Below, one piece after another: positions 55,610-64,000 of a DNA stretch of 64,000 bases (its first letter is position 1; each line of letters opens with the position of its first letter). Both the position numbers and the translations under genes were made by a program. Source of the DNA: an uncultured Prevotellaceae bacterium (GTDB lineage Bacteria > Bacteroidota > Bacteroidia > Bacteroidales > Bacteroidaceae); NCBI GenBank assembly GCA_900317305.1, contig ONGG01000006.1, positions 1 to 64,000 on the forward strand. Direction: 5' to 3'. The notes beneath the pieces were generated by a model. It saw nothing but the letters and a program-made list of their open reading frames with translations. It had not been told where the DNA came from and searched no databases.

Positions 55610-56350
55610 TTACAAACAAATGCGCTCGGTGAGTGCGATGTAGCCCACCTTACGCTTCATTCCCTCCTGTCCAAGGAAGCCATCGTTGAGGAAATTGTGC
55701 AGGGGCATGGAGAACTGTATCAAGAATTTCGACTTGCCGTCCTTGTTTGTGCTTGAGAGAGCAAAGTCCAATCCCCATCCACCGTTCAACCTGTCTTTGT
55801 TGGTATCATCAATCGAGCCACCACAGCCCGTCACCACGTCGTAGAACACGCCGGCCTCAAAGGATAATTCCTTGTCGCCGGCAATCAACCCCACACGAGG
55901 CTGAAAATAGAAGCCCCGGAGGTTGTCGTCGGTCTCCTTGAATACAATTTCCTGACTTTTAAAATATGCGCCGGCATATAGGCCAAAAGTCTTAGGCATA
56001 TACGACACGTCGACACCTACGGCATAGTCACCGATATGCTTGAATGGGTTGGCGAAGGCGCGGTGGTAAGGTCCGTAGATGTCGTTTCCATCAAACCCCT
56101 TCTTGCCCATTCCGATGGGGAACATCATTTGTGCGTCGGGCACAATCCGCTCTGCCCAGAGAGAGTCATTCCCATTGCCTTTAACCAAGAGGCCCTTCAA
56201 GCCTATCTCCACAAAATCGTAGATGACGGTGGTGAAGTAGTTGGTGCACCATGCGCGGGTGTTGAAAGTCCAGTCGCTGCAGGCATCCTGTGCCATCGCA
56301 CTGAATGACATACTGAATGTCAAGAATACAATTGATATTAACTTTTTCAT
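55610..56350 (-). CDS. Outer-membrane beta-barrel-like protein (DUF5020-like)
   Basis: 246 residues with a signal peptide (MKKLISIVFLTFSMSFSAMAQ). Alternating aromatic and polar strands with turn Gly/Asp/Asn (YFTTVIYDFVEIGLKGLLV, FYFQPRVGLIAGDKELSFEAGVFYDVV, SKFLIQFSMPL) suggest an 8-to-12-strand barrel. I recall similar proteins as DUF5020 in Bacteroides, but the assignment is loose. It follows a lipoprotein gene after 12 nt in an apparent two-gene operon. Confidence 0.7.
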   Translation of the reverse strand: MKKLISIVFLTFSMSFSAMAQDACSDWTFNTRAWCTNYFTTVIYDFVEIGLKGLLVKGNGNDSLWAERIVPDAQMMFPIGMGKKGFDGNDIYGPYHRAFANPFKHIGDYAVGVDVSYMPKTFGLYAGAYFKSQEIVFKETDDNLRGFYFQPRVGLIAGDKELSFEAGVFYDVVTGCGGSIDDTNKDRLNGGWGLDFALSSTNKDGKSKFLIQFSMPLHNFLNDGFLGQEGMKRKVGYIALTERICL

Positions 56351-56362
56351 GTTATGGTTATA

Positions 56363-56977
56363 TTAGATGTTTATCCATGAACTGAGGTTGTCGACAAGTG
56401 CCGATGGTGTGGCATTGCCTATCTTTTCGATGAAACCCTGTGCCTCCTTTTCATCGTAAGGCTCACCAAGATCATTGACATACGACTTCTTGCCGTCCTT
56501 CTCTGTCACGCTGAACAGTTGGCTGAAGCCCTCGTTCTCTGTCTTTTCAAAATAAGTAGTCGTCTCACCCTCATCGGTTTTCTCCTTGACTACCAGAGCA
56601 TCACCTTGGAATGCAAGTTGCTGTCCCTCTTTCACGGCTATGCCATCAAAATTGTCGATGTCTTTCATGTCCTTGTAGAACGAGAGGAGCAGACAATCCT
56701 TACCATCATCGGTGCTCAAGACAACATAATCCTTGGCAAGAGCATATTTTGCGGGAGTCTTTCCCTCACCCAACTCCATCTCCCAAAGGGTCAGGATGTC
56801 TTCCTGGTGAGTTTTCAGGTTGTTGTCGGCAGCCACAACGAGGGCGTTATCGGGCTCGCTTGCAGCAGACTGCTCATTTTGCGGTTCTTTTACTGGGGCT
56901 TTGTCTGTGCAAGAAACAAGTACCATTCCCAAAGTCATCATGACAAGAATGGCTTTTTTGGTGAAATATTGGTTCAT
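56363..56977 (-). CDS. Hypothetical lipoprotein
   Basis: 204 residues from ATG 56977, which places a signal and lipobox (MVLVSCTDK) correctly; the longer in-frame start would spoil it. The mature domain is acidic, with a strand pattern YVVLSTDDGKDCLLLSFY and AVKEGQQLAFQGDALVVKE. I do not recognise the family. A promoter TTTG (57068-57065), 22-nt spacer and TATATTTG (57042-57035) lies upstream on the minus strand. Confidence 0.75.
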   Translation of the reverse strand: MNQYFTKKAILVMMTLGMVLVSCTDKAPVKEPQNEQSAASEPDNALVVAADNNLKTHQEDILTLWEMELGEGKTPAKYALAKDYVVLSTDDGKDCLLLSFYKDMKDIDNFDGIAVKEGQQLAFQGDALVVKEKTDEGETTTYFEKTENEGFSQLFSVTEKDGKKSYVNDLGEPYDEKEAQGFIEKIGNATPSALVDNLSSWINI

Positions 56978-57034
56978 TGTAGTATTTGAATGATTAATAA
57001 CTTGTTGACTTTTCAATCCCTACACTTTTGTTGG

Positions 57035-57068
57035 CAAATATAAACAAAAAAAACACCAAAATTCCAAA
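57035..57068 (-). promoter_or_regulatory. Promoter of the lipoprotein/barrel operon
   Basis: On the minus strand TTTG 57068-57065, 22-nt spacer, TATATTTG 57042-57035. Confidence 0.5.
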
Positions 57069-57223
57069 ACGCCACGGTTTTTTTACGCAAACAATACACT
57101 TTTCACAAAAAGATACTTTAAAAGATGCGGTAAGAAAACCAAAAACCACATTTAAAAGAACATCCTGACAAGGAAAGGGAAAGCCTGGTGTTGAGCGGTG
57201 CAAGCGATACATGCAGACAAGAA

Positions 57224-57261
57224 AAAACCGCAAGCTACTGTGGCCAGTCTCTTGCGGTTTT
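57224..57261 (-). terminator. Terminator of tRNA-Lys
   Basis: On the minus strand AAAACCGCAAG (57261-57251) pairs exactly with CTTGCGGTTTT (57234-57224), then TT. It begins 6 nt after the tRNA. Confidence 0.85.
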
Positions 57262-57266
57262 CTTGG

Positions 57267-57339
57267 TGATCCGCTTGGGGCTCGAACCCAAGACCCCAAC
57301 ATTAAAAGTGTTGTGCTCTACCAACTGAGCTAGCGGATC
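57267..57339 (-). tRNA. tRNA-Lys (anticodon TTT)
   Basis: On the minus strand: acceptor GATCCGC/GCGGATC with discriminator A, D stem GCTC/GAGC, anticodon stem CAACA/TGTTG with loop CTTTTAA (anticodon TTT), T stem with loop TTCGAGC. CCA is not encoded. Confidence 0.97.
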
Positions 57340-57364
57340 TCCGTCATTGCTTGAAAAGCGAGTG

Positions 57365-57396
57365 CAAAGGTAGTGGTTTTTTCAGTAACTGCCAAA
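57365..57396 (-). promoter_or_regulatory. Promoter of tRNA-Lys
   Basis: On the minus strand TTTG 57396-57393, 20-nt spacer, TACCTTTG 57372-57365. Consensus match. Confidence 0.8.
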
Positions 57397-57450
57397 TTTC
57401 TAGCTCACTTTTTTGTTTTGTGCGCCCAAAAATGACGAAAAGGGTGTCTC

Positions 57451-58632
57451 TCAAGGAGTAGCAGAGGTTTCGGAAGCCGTGATTTCGGTCGTGGCAGGGG
57501 ATTCGTCTGTTGTCGGATTCTCGATAGGCGTGGGCGACATGGAGTCGCCCAACGGCACATCGGGCAACTCATCCTTGGTGACGTATCGTTGGTAATAGGC
57601 GATAAGCAAGGTGGTGAGAGGCAGCGCGATAATGAGTCCGATAAACCCGAGGAGTGTGCCCCACACCGACAACGAGAGCAGCAGGATGGCAGGGTTGAGT
57701 CCCATAGCAGAGCCCATAATCTTTGGTGTGGTCACCATGTCGGTGATGATCTGCACAACGATGAAGACAAGCACGGCCAATCCGAAAATAATCCAGAAAT
57801 TCTGCCCTGTATCGGCCGCCTTGAGCAAGGCGAGGAAAGCCGTAGGGATGAGCGCGAAGGTGTGGAGGTAGGGCACGAGGTCCATGATGCCGATGAGGAT
57901 GCCCAGGCCGATGGCCATGGGGAAGTCGATGATGGTGAAGCCGATGCAGAACATGACACCCATGCAAAGCGCCACCAGTCCCTGTCCGCGGATGTAGTTG
58001 TTGAGTTCGCGTTCCACGTCTCCCATCAATGAGATCCAGAAAGGTCTCGACTTTTTGGGGAATATCCTTACCCAGTTGTTAGTGAGGTATTCGTAGTCGA
58101 GCAGGATAAAGAACATATATAACAATGTGATACACGATGCCACGATGCTGATGATGATATTGGCTGTGCGCCCCACGAAGGAGAACACCCCCGGCATGGT
58201 GGTCTTCAAAGTATCGATGAAGTCACGGCTGCTGAAGAACTCCATCACACGGTCGCGGTTTTGGTTGAGCCATTCGTGTATCATGGCCGAGAAGTCGCCC
58301 TTTGTCGACTGCTGGTTGAGGTACTTCATCAGCACATCACCCAGACGCTCGAACTGCTCTATCATCGGTGGTATGATGAAATAGAACACGCCGGCGAGCA
58401 CAATGCCCACCACGAGCAGGGTGACGACGATGGCCAGAGGCCGTGAGGGCACATGCATACGATATTGCACGAACTTCACCATGGGATAGAGCAGATAGGC
58501 CAGGAGCCAGCCCACGAAGAAAGGCAGCAGCACGCTGCCGAGCAAATTGATGAGATAGATGACGGTTATCACGACTGCGACCATCAGGACCCATCGTGCC
58601 ATCCTGTCGAATGTAATTTTCCCCTCAAGCAT
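57451..58632 (-). CDS. AI-2E family (PerM/TqsA-type) membrane transporter
   Basis: 393 residues with about seven to eight membrane segments: a pair near the N-terminus (WVLMVAVVITVIYLINLLGSVLLPFFVGWLLAYL), a soluble loop, and a C-terminal pack with GLVALCMGVMFCIGF, PYLHTFALIPTAFLALL and MGLNPAILLLSLSVWG, plus a Glu/Thr/Ser-rich tail. The family contains autoinducer-2 exporters, Na+/H+ antiporters and proteins of unknown role, so the substrate is open. It follows tdk by 14 nt and is co-transcribed with it. Confidence 0.88.
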   Translation of the reverse strand: MLEGKITFDRMARWVLMVAVVITVIYLINLLGSVLLPFFVGWLLAYLLYPMVKFVQYRMHVPSRPLAIVVTLLVVGIVLAGVFYFIIPPMIEQFERLGDVLMKYLNQQSTKGDFSAMIHEWLNQNRDRVMEFFSSRDFIDTLKTTMPGVFSFVGRTANIIISIVASCITLLYMFFILLDYEYLTNNWVRIFPKKSRPFWISLMGDVERELNNYIRGQGLVALCMGVMFCIGFTIIDFPMAIGLGILIGIMDLVPYLHTFALIPTAFLALLKAADTGQNFWIIFGLAVLVFIVVQIITDMVTTPKIMGSAMGLNPAILLLSLSVWGTLLGFIGLIIALPLTTLLIAYYQRYVTKDELPDVPLGDSMSPTPIENPTTDESPATTEITASETSATP

Positions 58633-58646
58633 ATTCTATTTTCTAT

Positions 58647-59231
58647 TCAGAACAATTTTTCGCCGAGTGCCTTGCGGTAGCATTCCCGGCATAGCGGCTC
58701 ATACTGGGCTTTCTCTCCCAAGAGCACCCTTTTCTCCTCGTTGACCAGACGGTGGCTGACATAGGCCAGGGCACCACATCTCACGCAGATGGCATGCACC
58801 TTGGTCACCTCGTCGGCGATGGCACAGAGTGCGGGCATAGGACCGAAAGGCTTACCTTGGAAGTCCATATCGAGTCCGGCGATGATGACCCTCACCCCTC
58901 TGTTGGCCAACTGATTGCACACATCGACAAGTCCATCGTCAAGGAACTGCGCCTCATCGATTCCCACCACATCGATATCCGACGACAGCAACAGGATGGT
59001 TCCTGATGTGTCGACAGGCGTACTGACGATGGAGTTGCGGTCGTGGCTCACCACCTCCTCGTCGGAATATCGGGTATCGATAGCGGGCTTGAAAATCTCC
59101 ACCCGCTGTTTGGCGAACACCGCTCTTTTGATACGCCGGATGAGTTCCTCGGTCTTACCCGAGAACATCGATCCGCACACCACTTCTATTCTTCCGGGCC
59201 GGTGCAGTTCCCCTGTTAAATTGTCGGTCAT
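58647..59231 (-). CDS. tdk: Thymidine kinase (type II)
   Basis: 194 residues from ATG 59231, chosen because a -7 box ends 8 nt upstream; the longer in-frame start is inside the promoter. P-loop [16 protein letters not shown] and the lasso with zinc-binding Cys pairs (C-V-R-C and C-R-E-C) are the type II family signatures. It phosphorylates thymidine with ATP in the pyrimidine salvage route. It leads the operon with the AI-2E permease and is divergent from rsmI. Confidence 0.95.
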   Translation of the reverse strand: MTDNLTGELHRPGRIEVVCGSMFSGKTEELIRRIKRAVFAKQRVEIFKPAIDTRYSDEEVVSHDRNSIVSTPVDTSGTILLLSSDIDVVGIDEAQFLDDGLVDVCNQLANRGVRVIIAGLDMDFQGKPFGPMPALCAIADEVTKVHAICVRCGALAYVSHRLVNEEKRVLLGEKAQYEPLCRECYRKALGEKLF

Positions 59232-59239
59232 GATGATTG

Positions 59240-59270
59240 CAAAATTACAAAGATTCATCGAACTATCCAA
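59240..59270 (-). promoter_or_regulatory. Promoter of tdk
   Basis: On the minus strand TTG 59270-59268, 20-nt spacer, TAATTTTG 59247-59240. The start codon follows 9 nt later, so the message is nearly leaderless. Confidence 0.65.
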
Positions 59271-59316
59271 CAATCGAGTGCAAAATGTTACTAAAATGTA
59301 AAATTGGCGGATTTAT

Positions 59317-59347
59317 TTTGCTGTTTCTTCGAATTGGTGTATATTTG
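59317..59347 (+). promoter_or_regulatory. Promoter of rsmI
   Basis: TTTG 59317-59320, 19-nt spacer, TATATTTG 59340-59347; ATG begins at 59356. AATTGGCG at 59302-59309 and its complement CGCCAATT at 59348-59355 flank the promoter. Confidence 0.7.
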
Positions 59348-59355
59348 CGCCAATT

Positions 59356-60087
59356 ATGGGCATACTGTATATTGTTCCCACCCCTGTGGGCAACCTGGAG
59401 GACATCACTCTCAGGGCCCTGAGAGTGCTGAGGGAGTCGGACTTGGTCTTGGCCGAGGACACCCGTACTACGGGGCTTCTTCTGAAGCACTACGACATCC
59501 ACAACCAGTTGGTCTCACACCACAAATTCAATGAGCACGGCACCAGTGCCGGCATTGTGGAGCGTCTGAGGTCGGGGCAGACCATCGCCTTGGTGAGCGA
59601 TGCCGGCACCCCCGGTATCAGCGACCCAGGTTTTTTCCTTGTGAGAGAGGCGGTGAACGCAGGGATAGAGGTGCAGTGCCTTCCCGGTGCCACCGCTTTC
59701 GTTCCGGCGCTGGTGAGTTCGGGTCTTCCCGACGACCGTTTCTGTTTCGAAGGATTCCTACCCCAGAAGAAAGGCCGCCAAACCCGTCTGGCCTCATTGG
59801 CCGACGAGCAGCGCACGATGGTGTTCTACGAGTCGCCCTACCGGTTGGTAAAGACTTTGGAGCAACTGGGCGAGGTAATGGGAACTGACCGCCGTGCATG
59901 TGTGGCCCGCGAGATCAGCAAGATACATGAGGAATGTGTCCGCGGCACCCTTGCCGAGCTGGTAGTCCATTTCACCGCCACCCCACCCCGCGGCGAGATT
60001 GTGATTGTGGTGGCGGGCCAGGAAGAGAAGCCGCGTAAGGAAGAGAAATCACAGAATAGACGACGTAATCAACTAAATGAAGAATAA
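59356..60087 (+). CDS. rsmI: 16S rRNA (cytidine1402-2'-O)-methyltransferase
   Basis: 243 residues of the SAM-dependent tetrapyrrole methylase-like family. The N-terminus YIVPTPVGNLEDITLRALRVLRE, the LAEDTRTTG loop, VSDAGTPGISDPG and PFRPNEL-type C-terminal region are the RsmI signatures. It methylates the 2'-O of C1402 in the decoding site. Its last 11 nt overlap the next gene, so the two are translationally coupled. Confidence 0.96.
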   Translation: MGILYIVPTPVGNLEDITLRALRVLRESDLVLAEDTRTTGLLLKHYDIHNQLVSHHKFNEHGTSAGIVERLRSGQTIALVSDAGTPGISDPGFFLVREAVNAGIEVQCLPGATAFVPALVSSGLPDDRFCFEGFLPQKKGRQTRLASLADEQRTMVFYESPYRLVKTLEQLGEVMGTDRRACVAREISKIHEECVRGTLAELVVHFTATPPRGEIVIVVAGQEEKPRKEEKSQNRRRNQLNEE

Positions 60088-60958
60088 GATGAAGAAATTT
60101 TTTTATTTCGCCATTTGCGCGCTGATGGCCATCGGTTGCCAGGAAGAGAAGAAAGAGCCTGTGGCTGTTATTCCCGACCAAAGTGCTACGATTGACTCAC
60201 TTCAGCAAGTGATTGAAGGACGCGACAGTGAAATCAACGAGATCATGTCGACGTTGAATCAGATTCAGGAAGGTTTCCGTATGATTACTGAGGCAGAAGG
60301 CCGCGTGACCTTGGCCAAGAATGGTGAGGGCAGCGACAAGGCCGCCAAGATCAAGTCGGACATGGAGTTCATCCAGAACAAGATGAAGACCAACCGCGAG
60401 ATGATTGAGAAATTGCGCACACAACTCAATGAGAGCACCATCAAGGGCAACGAGCTGAAACAAACGTTGGAGAACACCATCGTGAGTTTCCAGAAGCAGA
60501 TTGCAGAGAAGGACCGCCAGCTTGCCGACCTTCAGTCGGCTCTTGAGGCCAAGGACATCCATATCACCCAATTGGACCAAAAGATTGACAACCTTCACAA
60601 CGACGTCACCGACCTCCAGACCGAGAGTTCCCAGAAGTCGAAGACCATCAGCGAGCAAGACAAGCAGCTCAACACCGCCTACTATGTATTTGGCACGAAG
60701 AGCGAGTTGAAGGAGCAGCGCATCCTGGAGAACAATGAGGTGTTGCGCAAAGATTTCAACAAGAACTACTTCACCAAGATAGACATTCGCAACGAGCGTA
60801 CGATCCCACTCTATTCGAAGTCGGTGAAGATGCTCACCAGCCACCCTGCCAACTCCTACCGCCTGGAGGCCGATGCCAAGAAGCTCTACACACTCCGCAT
60901 CACCGACCCCACGGCATTCTGGAGCACCAGCAAATACCTGGTGATTCAGGTGAAATAA
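60077..60958 (+). CDS. Coiled-coil lipoprotein, unknown function
   Basis: 293 residues, or 289 if ATG 60089 is used. The N-terminus is a lipobox signal (CALMAIGCQEE). Residues about 25-205 are a long coiled coil (heptads of Ile, Leu, Gln, Lys, Glu), followed by a compact C-terminal domain with RILENNEVLRKDFNKNYFTKIDIRN. It overlaps the end of rsmI. Similar lipoproteins are common next to rsmI in Bacteroidota; I cannot name a function, and an envelope scaffolding role would be inference. A 14-bp perfect terminator lies after it. Confidence 0.78.
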   Translation: MKNKMKKFFYFAICALMAIGCQEEKKEPVAVIPDQSATIDSLQQVIEGRDSEINEIMSTLNQIQEGFRMITEAEGRVTLAKNGEGSDKAAKIKSDMEFIQNKMKTNREMIEKLRTQLNESTIKGNELKQTLENTIVSFQKQIAEKDRQLADLQSALEAKDIHITQLDQKIDNLHNDVTDLQTESSQKSKTISEQDKQLNTAYYVFGTKSELKEQRILENNEVLRKDFNKNYFTKIDIRNERTIPLYSKSVKMLTSHPANSYRLEADAKKLYTLRITDPTAFWSTSKYLVIQVK

Positions 60959-61021
60959 CATGATTTCGACAGGTTAGGCCACTCCCACCGATTAAGGAGT
61001 TTGAACCTATCCGGATATAAG

Positions 61022-61057
61022 AATCTCCCCTTCCAGTTTCGATTGGAAGGGGAGATT
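61022..61057. terminator. Terminator between convergent genes
   Basis: AATCTCCCCTTCCA (61022-61035), 8-nt loop, exact complement 61044-61057; 14 bp. A TTTG follows on the + strand. Confidence 0.75.
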
Positions 61058-61081
61058 TGTTGTAGGGCCAGAATGGGTGGC

Positions 61082-62875
61082 TTACCGGTATCCGCTGCCA
61101 CCGCCGCCACCGCTGCCACCGCCGCCACTGTAAGACGACGAGCCACCGCCACCCGAACTGCTGCTATAGCTGTGCGAGCGCTCAGAGGCTGCCCTTGCCT
61201 CCGCTTGTTCCCGCTCCTTCGGTGTCATGTAGTCGGCCGCATAAGAGGCTGCCGCAGCTGTCAAGGAGGCCAATGAAGCCGTGCTGCTAAACAAGTCGGG
61301 GTCGTAGAGCATGTCGTCGAGTCCGGCCAGTTGGTTGAAGTCGGGCATTACTTTTTTCATATCGGCCAACACCTGGTCGGCGATGCCGAAAAGCGTGGCA
61401 TAGACAAGGTAATCCTTCCACAAAGCCACCTCCTCGAGGGTATGTTCAGGCGCCCGCGTGAAATCCTCGAGAAATTTCTTCAGTCCGAACACCTCAGCGA
61501 CGTTTTTCTTGTTCAGGCCAGAGAGACTCATCAAGGTGTTGTTGCTCAGTGCGCTTCTCATGCTGCGGGCGATGTTTCTAAGCGGCAATGGGTCGTCGTG
61601 CACGTAGCGGTGGAGCTCGCCTGGATCAAGCACATGGTCTTTTCCCGCAGCCTTATAAAGCAATTGCTGCAAATAATAAGGATAGTCGTGCGAGCCTCGG
61701 CCCGACCCCGTTTCATTAGCGTCGTTTACCTTGGGCTCGGCCACGAGAAACCGTTTTTGGATATTCCCCTTACTATCGGTCACCTTCACCATGGAAAGCC
61801 TTTTGTCGTAAATCATGCGTAAGATATGCGCACGGCGCAATGCGTCGTAGTCTTTTTTCCTCGTCACAGCGAAGAACGTGCCTGCCGCCTTGTTGAGATC
61901 GCCATCAAGCGGGATGTCACGGAACCAATCCTCCGTCCGTCCCTTGACATTTCCGAAAAGTCGGAACATTTGCTTGTCTTCCGCGCATTTCTCAGAAGTG
62001 AGCACAGGCGTGGCAATGAGCACCACCGGCACAAGGATGATGATGAGCACCCATCCCAGTCCGTCGAGGAAGCTTCCCTCGCTGGTGCTGAGTCCGGTGA
62101 ACGACGACTTGCTGCTCTGCCGGTCGATTTGTTCGGTGTCGAGGTACTCACTCCCCCTCAGCGCTCTCCGTTTCACTGCCTTGTAGAAAGTGGAACTGAC
62201 AGTGGTGGTAGGGTGGAACATCCCTTTCTGGAACTGCACCATGATGGTCATCTTCTCTTCCGTGTCGTTGAAGGGGCGTGTTGTCTCCACCTTCACCTTT
62301 CCGTCCTTCACGAAAATGGTGCCATAATGCTTGAACGACCACACGCGGGTGTTCTCGGGCGTAAACGTCTTGCCCTCACCCTCTATGGTCACCGTCATGT
62401 GCTTGGCAAAAGGCTCCGCCGCCTGATAGAAAGTGAAGATGAAGCCATCGAAGTCGTCGTAAGCCTTCACGAGCCGTGTAAGGGTATACCGGATGTGGTG
62501 AGTATGACTGCCATACTGGCTGATGCCCCAACACAGTTCCTTGCCCTCATCGGCATGATAGATGCCACATTTGTAGGCCTTCTCCTCGAACGAGGCTTCC
62601 AAATTCCATGGGGAGACGTATTTGAACTCATGTCCCTGCTCGTCGGTGACGGCCAGTTCGCCGATATCGCGCCCTTGCAAGTCGTACATCTTGATGAATC
62701 CCTCGGTGCCACGATTGATGGTCACCCTTCGCGACTCACAGATACGGGCATTGCCCAGGTCGTTGATGATTACATGGATATCGTTGTTGTGCAGCTGTGC
62801 CGACACACTGGCCGAGGCCCATGTCGCCATCACTACCATGAAGTATCGGAAAGAGGGGTAATGCAAATATCTCAT
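61082..62875 (-). CDS. DUF2207-type membrane protein with Gly/Ser tail
   Basis: 597 residues from ATG 62875, which overlaps the previous stop as ATGA. A signal peptide is followed by a beta-rich extracytoplasmic domain (about 30-240), a membrane segment about 273-291 (LGWVLIIILVPVVLIATPV), a cytoplasmic domain with R-T-E-D-W-F-R-D and further helical regions, and a low-complexity tail of Ser and Gly ending GSGGGGGSGYR. This is the layout of the DUF2207 predicted membrane proteins. The low-complexity tail probably results from repeat expansion. The role is unknown. Confidence 0.8.
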   Translation of the reverse strand: MRYLHYPSFRYFMVVMATWASASVSAQLHNNDIHVIINDLGNARICESRRVTINRGTEGFIKMYDLQGRDIGELAVTDEQGHEFKYVSPWNLEASFEEKAYKCGIYHADEGKELCWGISQYGSHTHHIRYTLTRLVKAYDDFDGFIFTFYQAAEPFAKHMTVTIEGEGKTFTPENTRVWSFKHYGTIFVKDGKVKVETTRPFNDTEEKMTIMVQFQKGMFHPTTTVSSTFYKAVKRRALRGSEYLDTEQIDRQSSKSSFTGLSTSEGSFLDGLGWVLIIILVPVVLIATPVLTSEKCAEDKQMFRLFGNVKGRTEDWFRDIPLDGDLNKAAGTFFAVTRKKDYDALRRAHILRMIYDKRLSMVKVTDSKGNIQKRFLVAEPKVNDANETGSGRGSHDYPYYLQQLLYKAAGKDHVLDPGELHRYVHDDPLPLRNIARSMRSALSNNTLMSLSGLNKKNVAEVFGLKKFLEDFTRAPEHTLEEVALWKDYLVYATLFGIADQVLADMKKVMPDFNQLAGLDDMLYDPDLFSSTASLASLTAAAASYAADYMTPKEREQAEARAASERSHSYSSSSGGGGSSSYSGGGGSGGGGGSGYR

Positions 62876-63819
62876 GATTGTTTTCTCTTTAAGCAAAAGA
62901 TTCTGAAAAGGCGATAGCCCACTCCCAACAAGATGACGAGCACGCAGCCCAATGCAAGGCTGGTTTTGGGATAGGCATAGAAATACTCGAACAAAAGCAG
63001 TCCACCCGACTCCGTCGTGTGCTTGCTCTCATTCATCATGGCCGAGTGGAGTTCGCTGGCAGGGATTTCGAATGCTTGTGCGGGGATGCCCCCTGACGGG
63101 TCGACGTGTACGAAAGACGACGCATTTTCAGTCTGTCCCCCATTCCCATTCTTCTGTTGCGAAGGGATGCCCTCGAAAAGTCCTGGCCGGAAAGCCAGAC
63201 GGATGGGCAAGTTGGATACCCGTTGGCTGGTTTTAGGCCGGATGACCACCACATCGCCGTCGAAAGTGATGTTGAGGTCGGAGGAAGAATGGTCGAAGTC
63301 GATGTCTTCGGGCTTCAATGTTCCGTCACTCAGACTGATAATTACCTCTGCCTTCTCGGCTGGTGTCTGCCCACTGAGGTTCACGAAGTCATATTCGAGC
63401 ACATCGTTCTTCCCATCATTATACAACATGTTGGCCAACGGATAAGAGGCGTAGTAAACCAACCTTTTATCAGGATTGACGCCCCAGCAATAATGAGCAA
63501 GGTGGTCGTCAACCCATTTACGCCCACATTTCTTCTGTTTCTCGGCAGAGGGGGCCGACGACTTCCACCACTCAAGGCGTTGGAAATAGTCTTCTCCTAA
63601 AGAAACGTTCATGATGAACTTTTTCGTCATGTGTTTGTCTTCAATAGGCACGAAAGCCTCGTCGCAGCCACCCGGGGTGATGTCGCGCACCTCGGTGACA
63701 ACGATATAGTCGGGATGCAGGCTCACATTGGCGCTGACTCTGTGGAGAATGGTCTGTGCTCCCGAGGGCAAAGCCATCATCCAAACAATCCAAACAGACA
63801 GGAACTTGATGATTCTCAT
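62872..63819 (-). CDS. Membrane-anchored exported protein of the DUF2207-like operon
   Basis: 315 residues from ATG 63819, giving a signal peptide (IIKFLSVWIVWMMALPSGAQ). The mature part has beta-rich regions with YIVVTEVRDITPGGCDEAFVP and VVVIRPKTSQRVSNLP, then a C-terminal membrane segment (about 285-305). It is translationally coupled to the DUF2207-like gene, so the two products probably form one membrane complex. Family not recognised with certainty. A promoter-like pair lies at 63900-63867 on the minus strand. Confidence 0.75.
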   Translation of the reverse strand: MRIIKFLSVWIVWMMALPSGAQTILHRVSANVSLHPDYIVVTEVRDITPGGCDEAFVPIEDKHMTKKFIMNVSLGEDYFQRLEWWKSSAPSAEKQKKCGRKWVDDHLAHYCWGVNPDKRLVYYASYPLANMLYNDGKNDVLEYDFVNLSGQTPAEKAEVIISLSDGTLKPEDIDFDHSSSDLNITFDGDVVVIRPKTSQRVSNLPIRLAFRPGLFEGIPSQQKNGNGGQTENASSFVHVDPSGGIPAQAFEIPASELHSAMMNESKHTTESGGLLLFEYFYAYPKTSLALGCVLVILLGVGYRLFRIFCLKRKQS

Positions 63820-63866
63820 CGTGGTGGTTATTAAGTGAAGTAAGCAAAAACGAGTTTTCCCAGCTG

Positions 63867-63900
63867 CAAAGATAATAAAAAATACACATCCAGAAACAAA
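63867..63900 (-). promoter_or_regulatory. Promoter of the DUF2207-like operon
   Basis: On the minus strand TTTG 63900-63897, 22-nt spacer, TATCTTTG 63874-63867. The last 100 bases of the window beyond it hold no gene that I can see. Confidence 0.45.
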
Positions 63901-64000
63901 AAACCAGGCAGATGATGCCTTTTTATCACACACCCGCATCAGAGGATGCCAGTTTGGACCCATTTCATCAAATAACCAATACCCTCACACTTTGAACTTC

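Noticed and set aside
62975-64000. A longer N-terminus for the last gene, beginning near 63963
   Set aside because: The extra residues hold no signal and pass through a promoter-like pair; ATG 63819 gives a normal signal peptide.

Overview
The window comes from a member of the Bacteroidota, most likely Prevotella or a close relative. Four things point this way. The left edge is a SusD-type polysaccharide utilisation locus (PUL) with a hybrid two-component regulator. Lipoproteins and a T9SS-like sorting tail are common. Promoters follow the Bacteroidota form TTTG-N19..22-TAnnTTTG, while good Shine-Dalgarno sites are rare. Coding GC is a little above 50% with AT-rich spacers. I see no insertion sequence, prophage or CRISPR array.

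Layout. Positions 2-17215 are the right part of a PUL-like operon on the + strand: a SusD C-terminus, a lipoprotein with three DUF4859-like units, a BACON/HExxH (DUF6055-like)/DUF4859 lipoprotein, a CotH kinase-like lipoprotein, a giant HExxH-GH43-discoidin-LamG protein, a hybrid two-component sensor/regulator, then a glycyl radical enzyme resembling trans-4-hydroxyproline dehydratase and its radical-SAM activase. A convergent subtilase (17238-19421) closes the block. Read together, the locus may take apart a hydroxyproline-rich, arabinosylated glycoprotein (extensin or arabinogalactan-protein type) and ferment the hydroxyproline. That is an inference.

19.7-33.4 kb is mostly housekeeping: a small secreted protein, a Pif1-like helicase, SlyD, chorismate synthase, pyrK-pyrD, an XRE regulator beside a roughly 650-bp AT-rich gene-free island, holA, an HsdR_N-domain protein, a DjlA-like co-chaperone, aldA, a zinc-ribbon coiled-coil protein and a Nif3-family protein. 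33.4-46.7 kb holds a GH51 arabinofuranosidase, a lipoprotein nuclease, the agmatine-to-putrescine pair aguA-aguB, a three-gene cluster (two MFS transporters, one AmpG-like, behind a GT2-DUF4922-SpoIID fusion) and a PepSY-like protein. 47-64 kb holds a TonB-like protein, rlmN, a PdxA-like protein with an eroded active site, a sigma-54 activator, an LptE-like lipoprotein, secG, tRNA-His, a DUF3089 lipoprotein, a phosphoesterase, two envelope proteins, tRNA-Lys, an AI-2E-family permease, tdk, rsmI, a coiled-coil lipoprotein and a DUF2207-type pair.

The main cross-cutting observation is that at six tandem gene junctions the hairpin after the upstream gene overlaps the -33 element of the downstream promoter: the TTTG (or TTG) lies in or beside the 3' arm, and the -7 box follows at normal spacing. 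Other points worth a second look are the PdxA-like protein, the HExxH-GH43 fusion, the trifunctional GT2-DUF4922-SpoIID protein, a candidate small RNA between aroC and pyrD, and a dispersed intergenic repeat found in two places.
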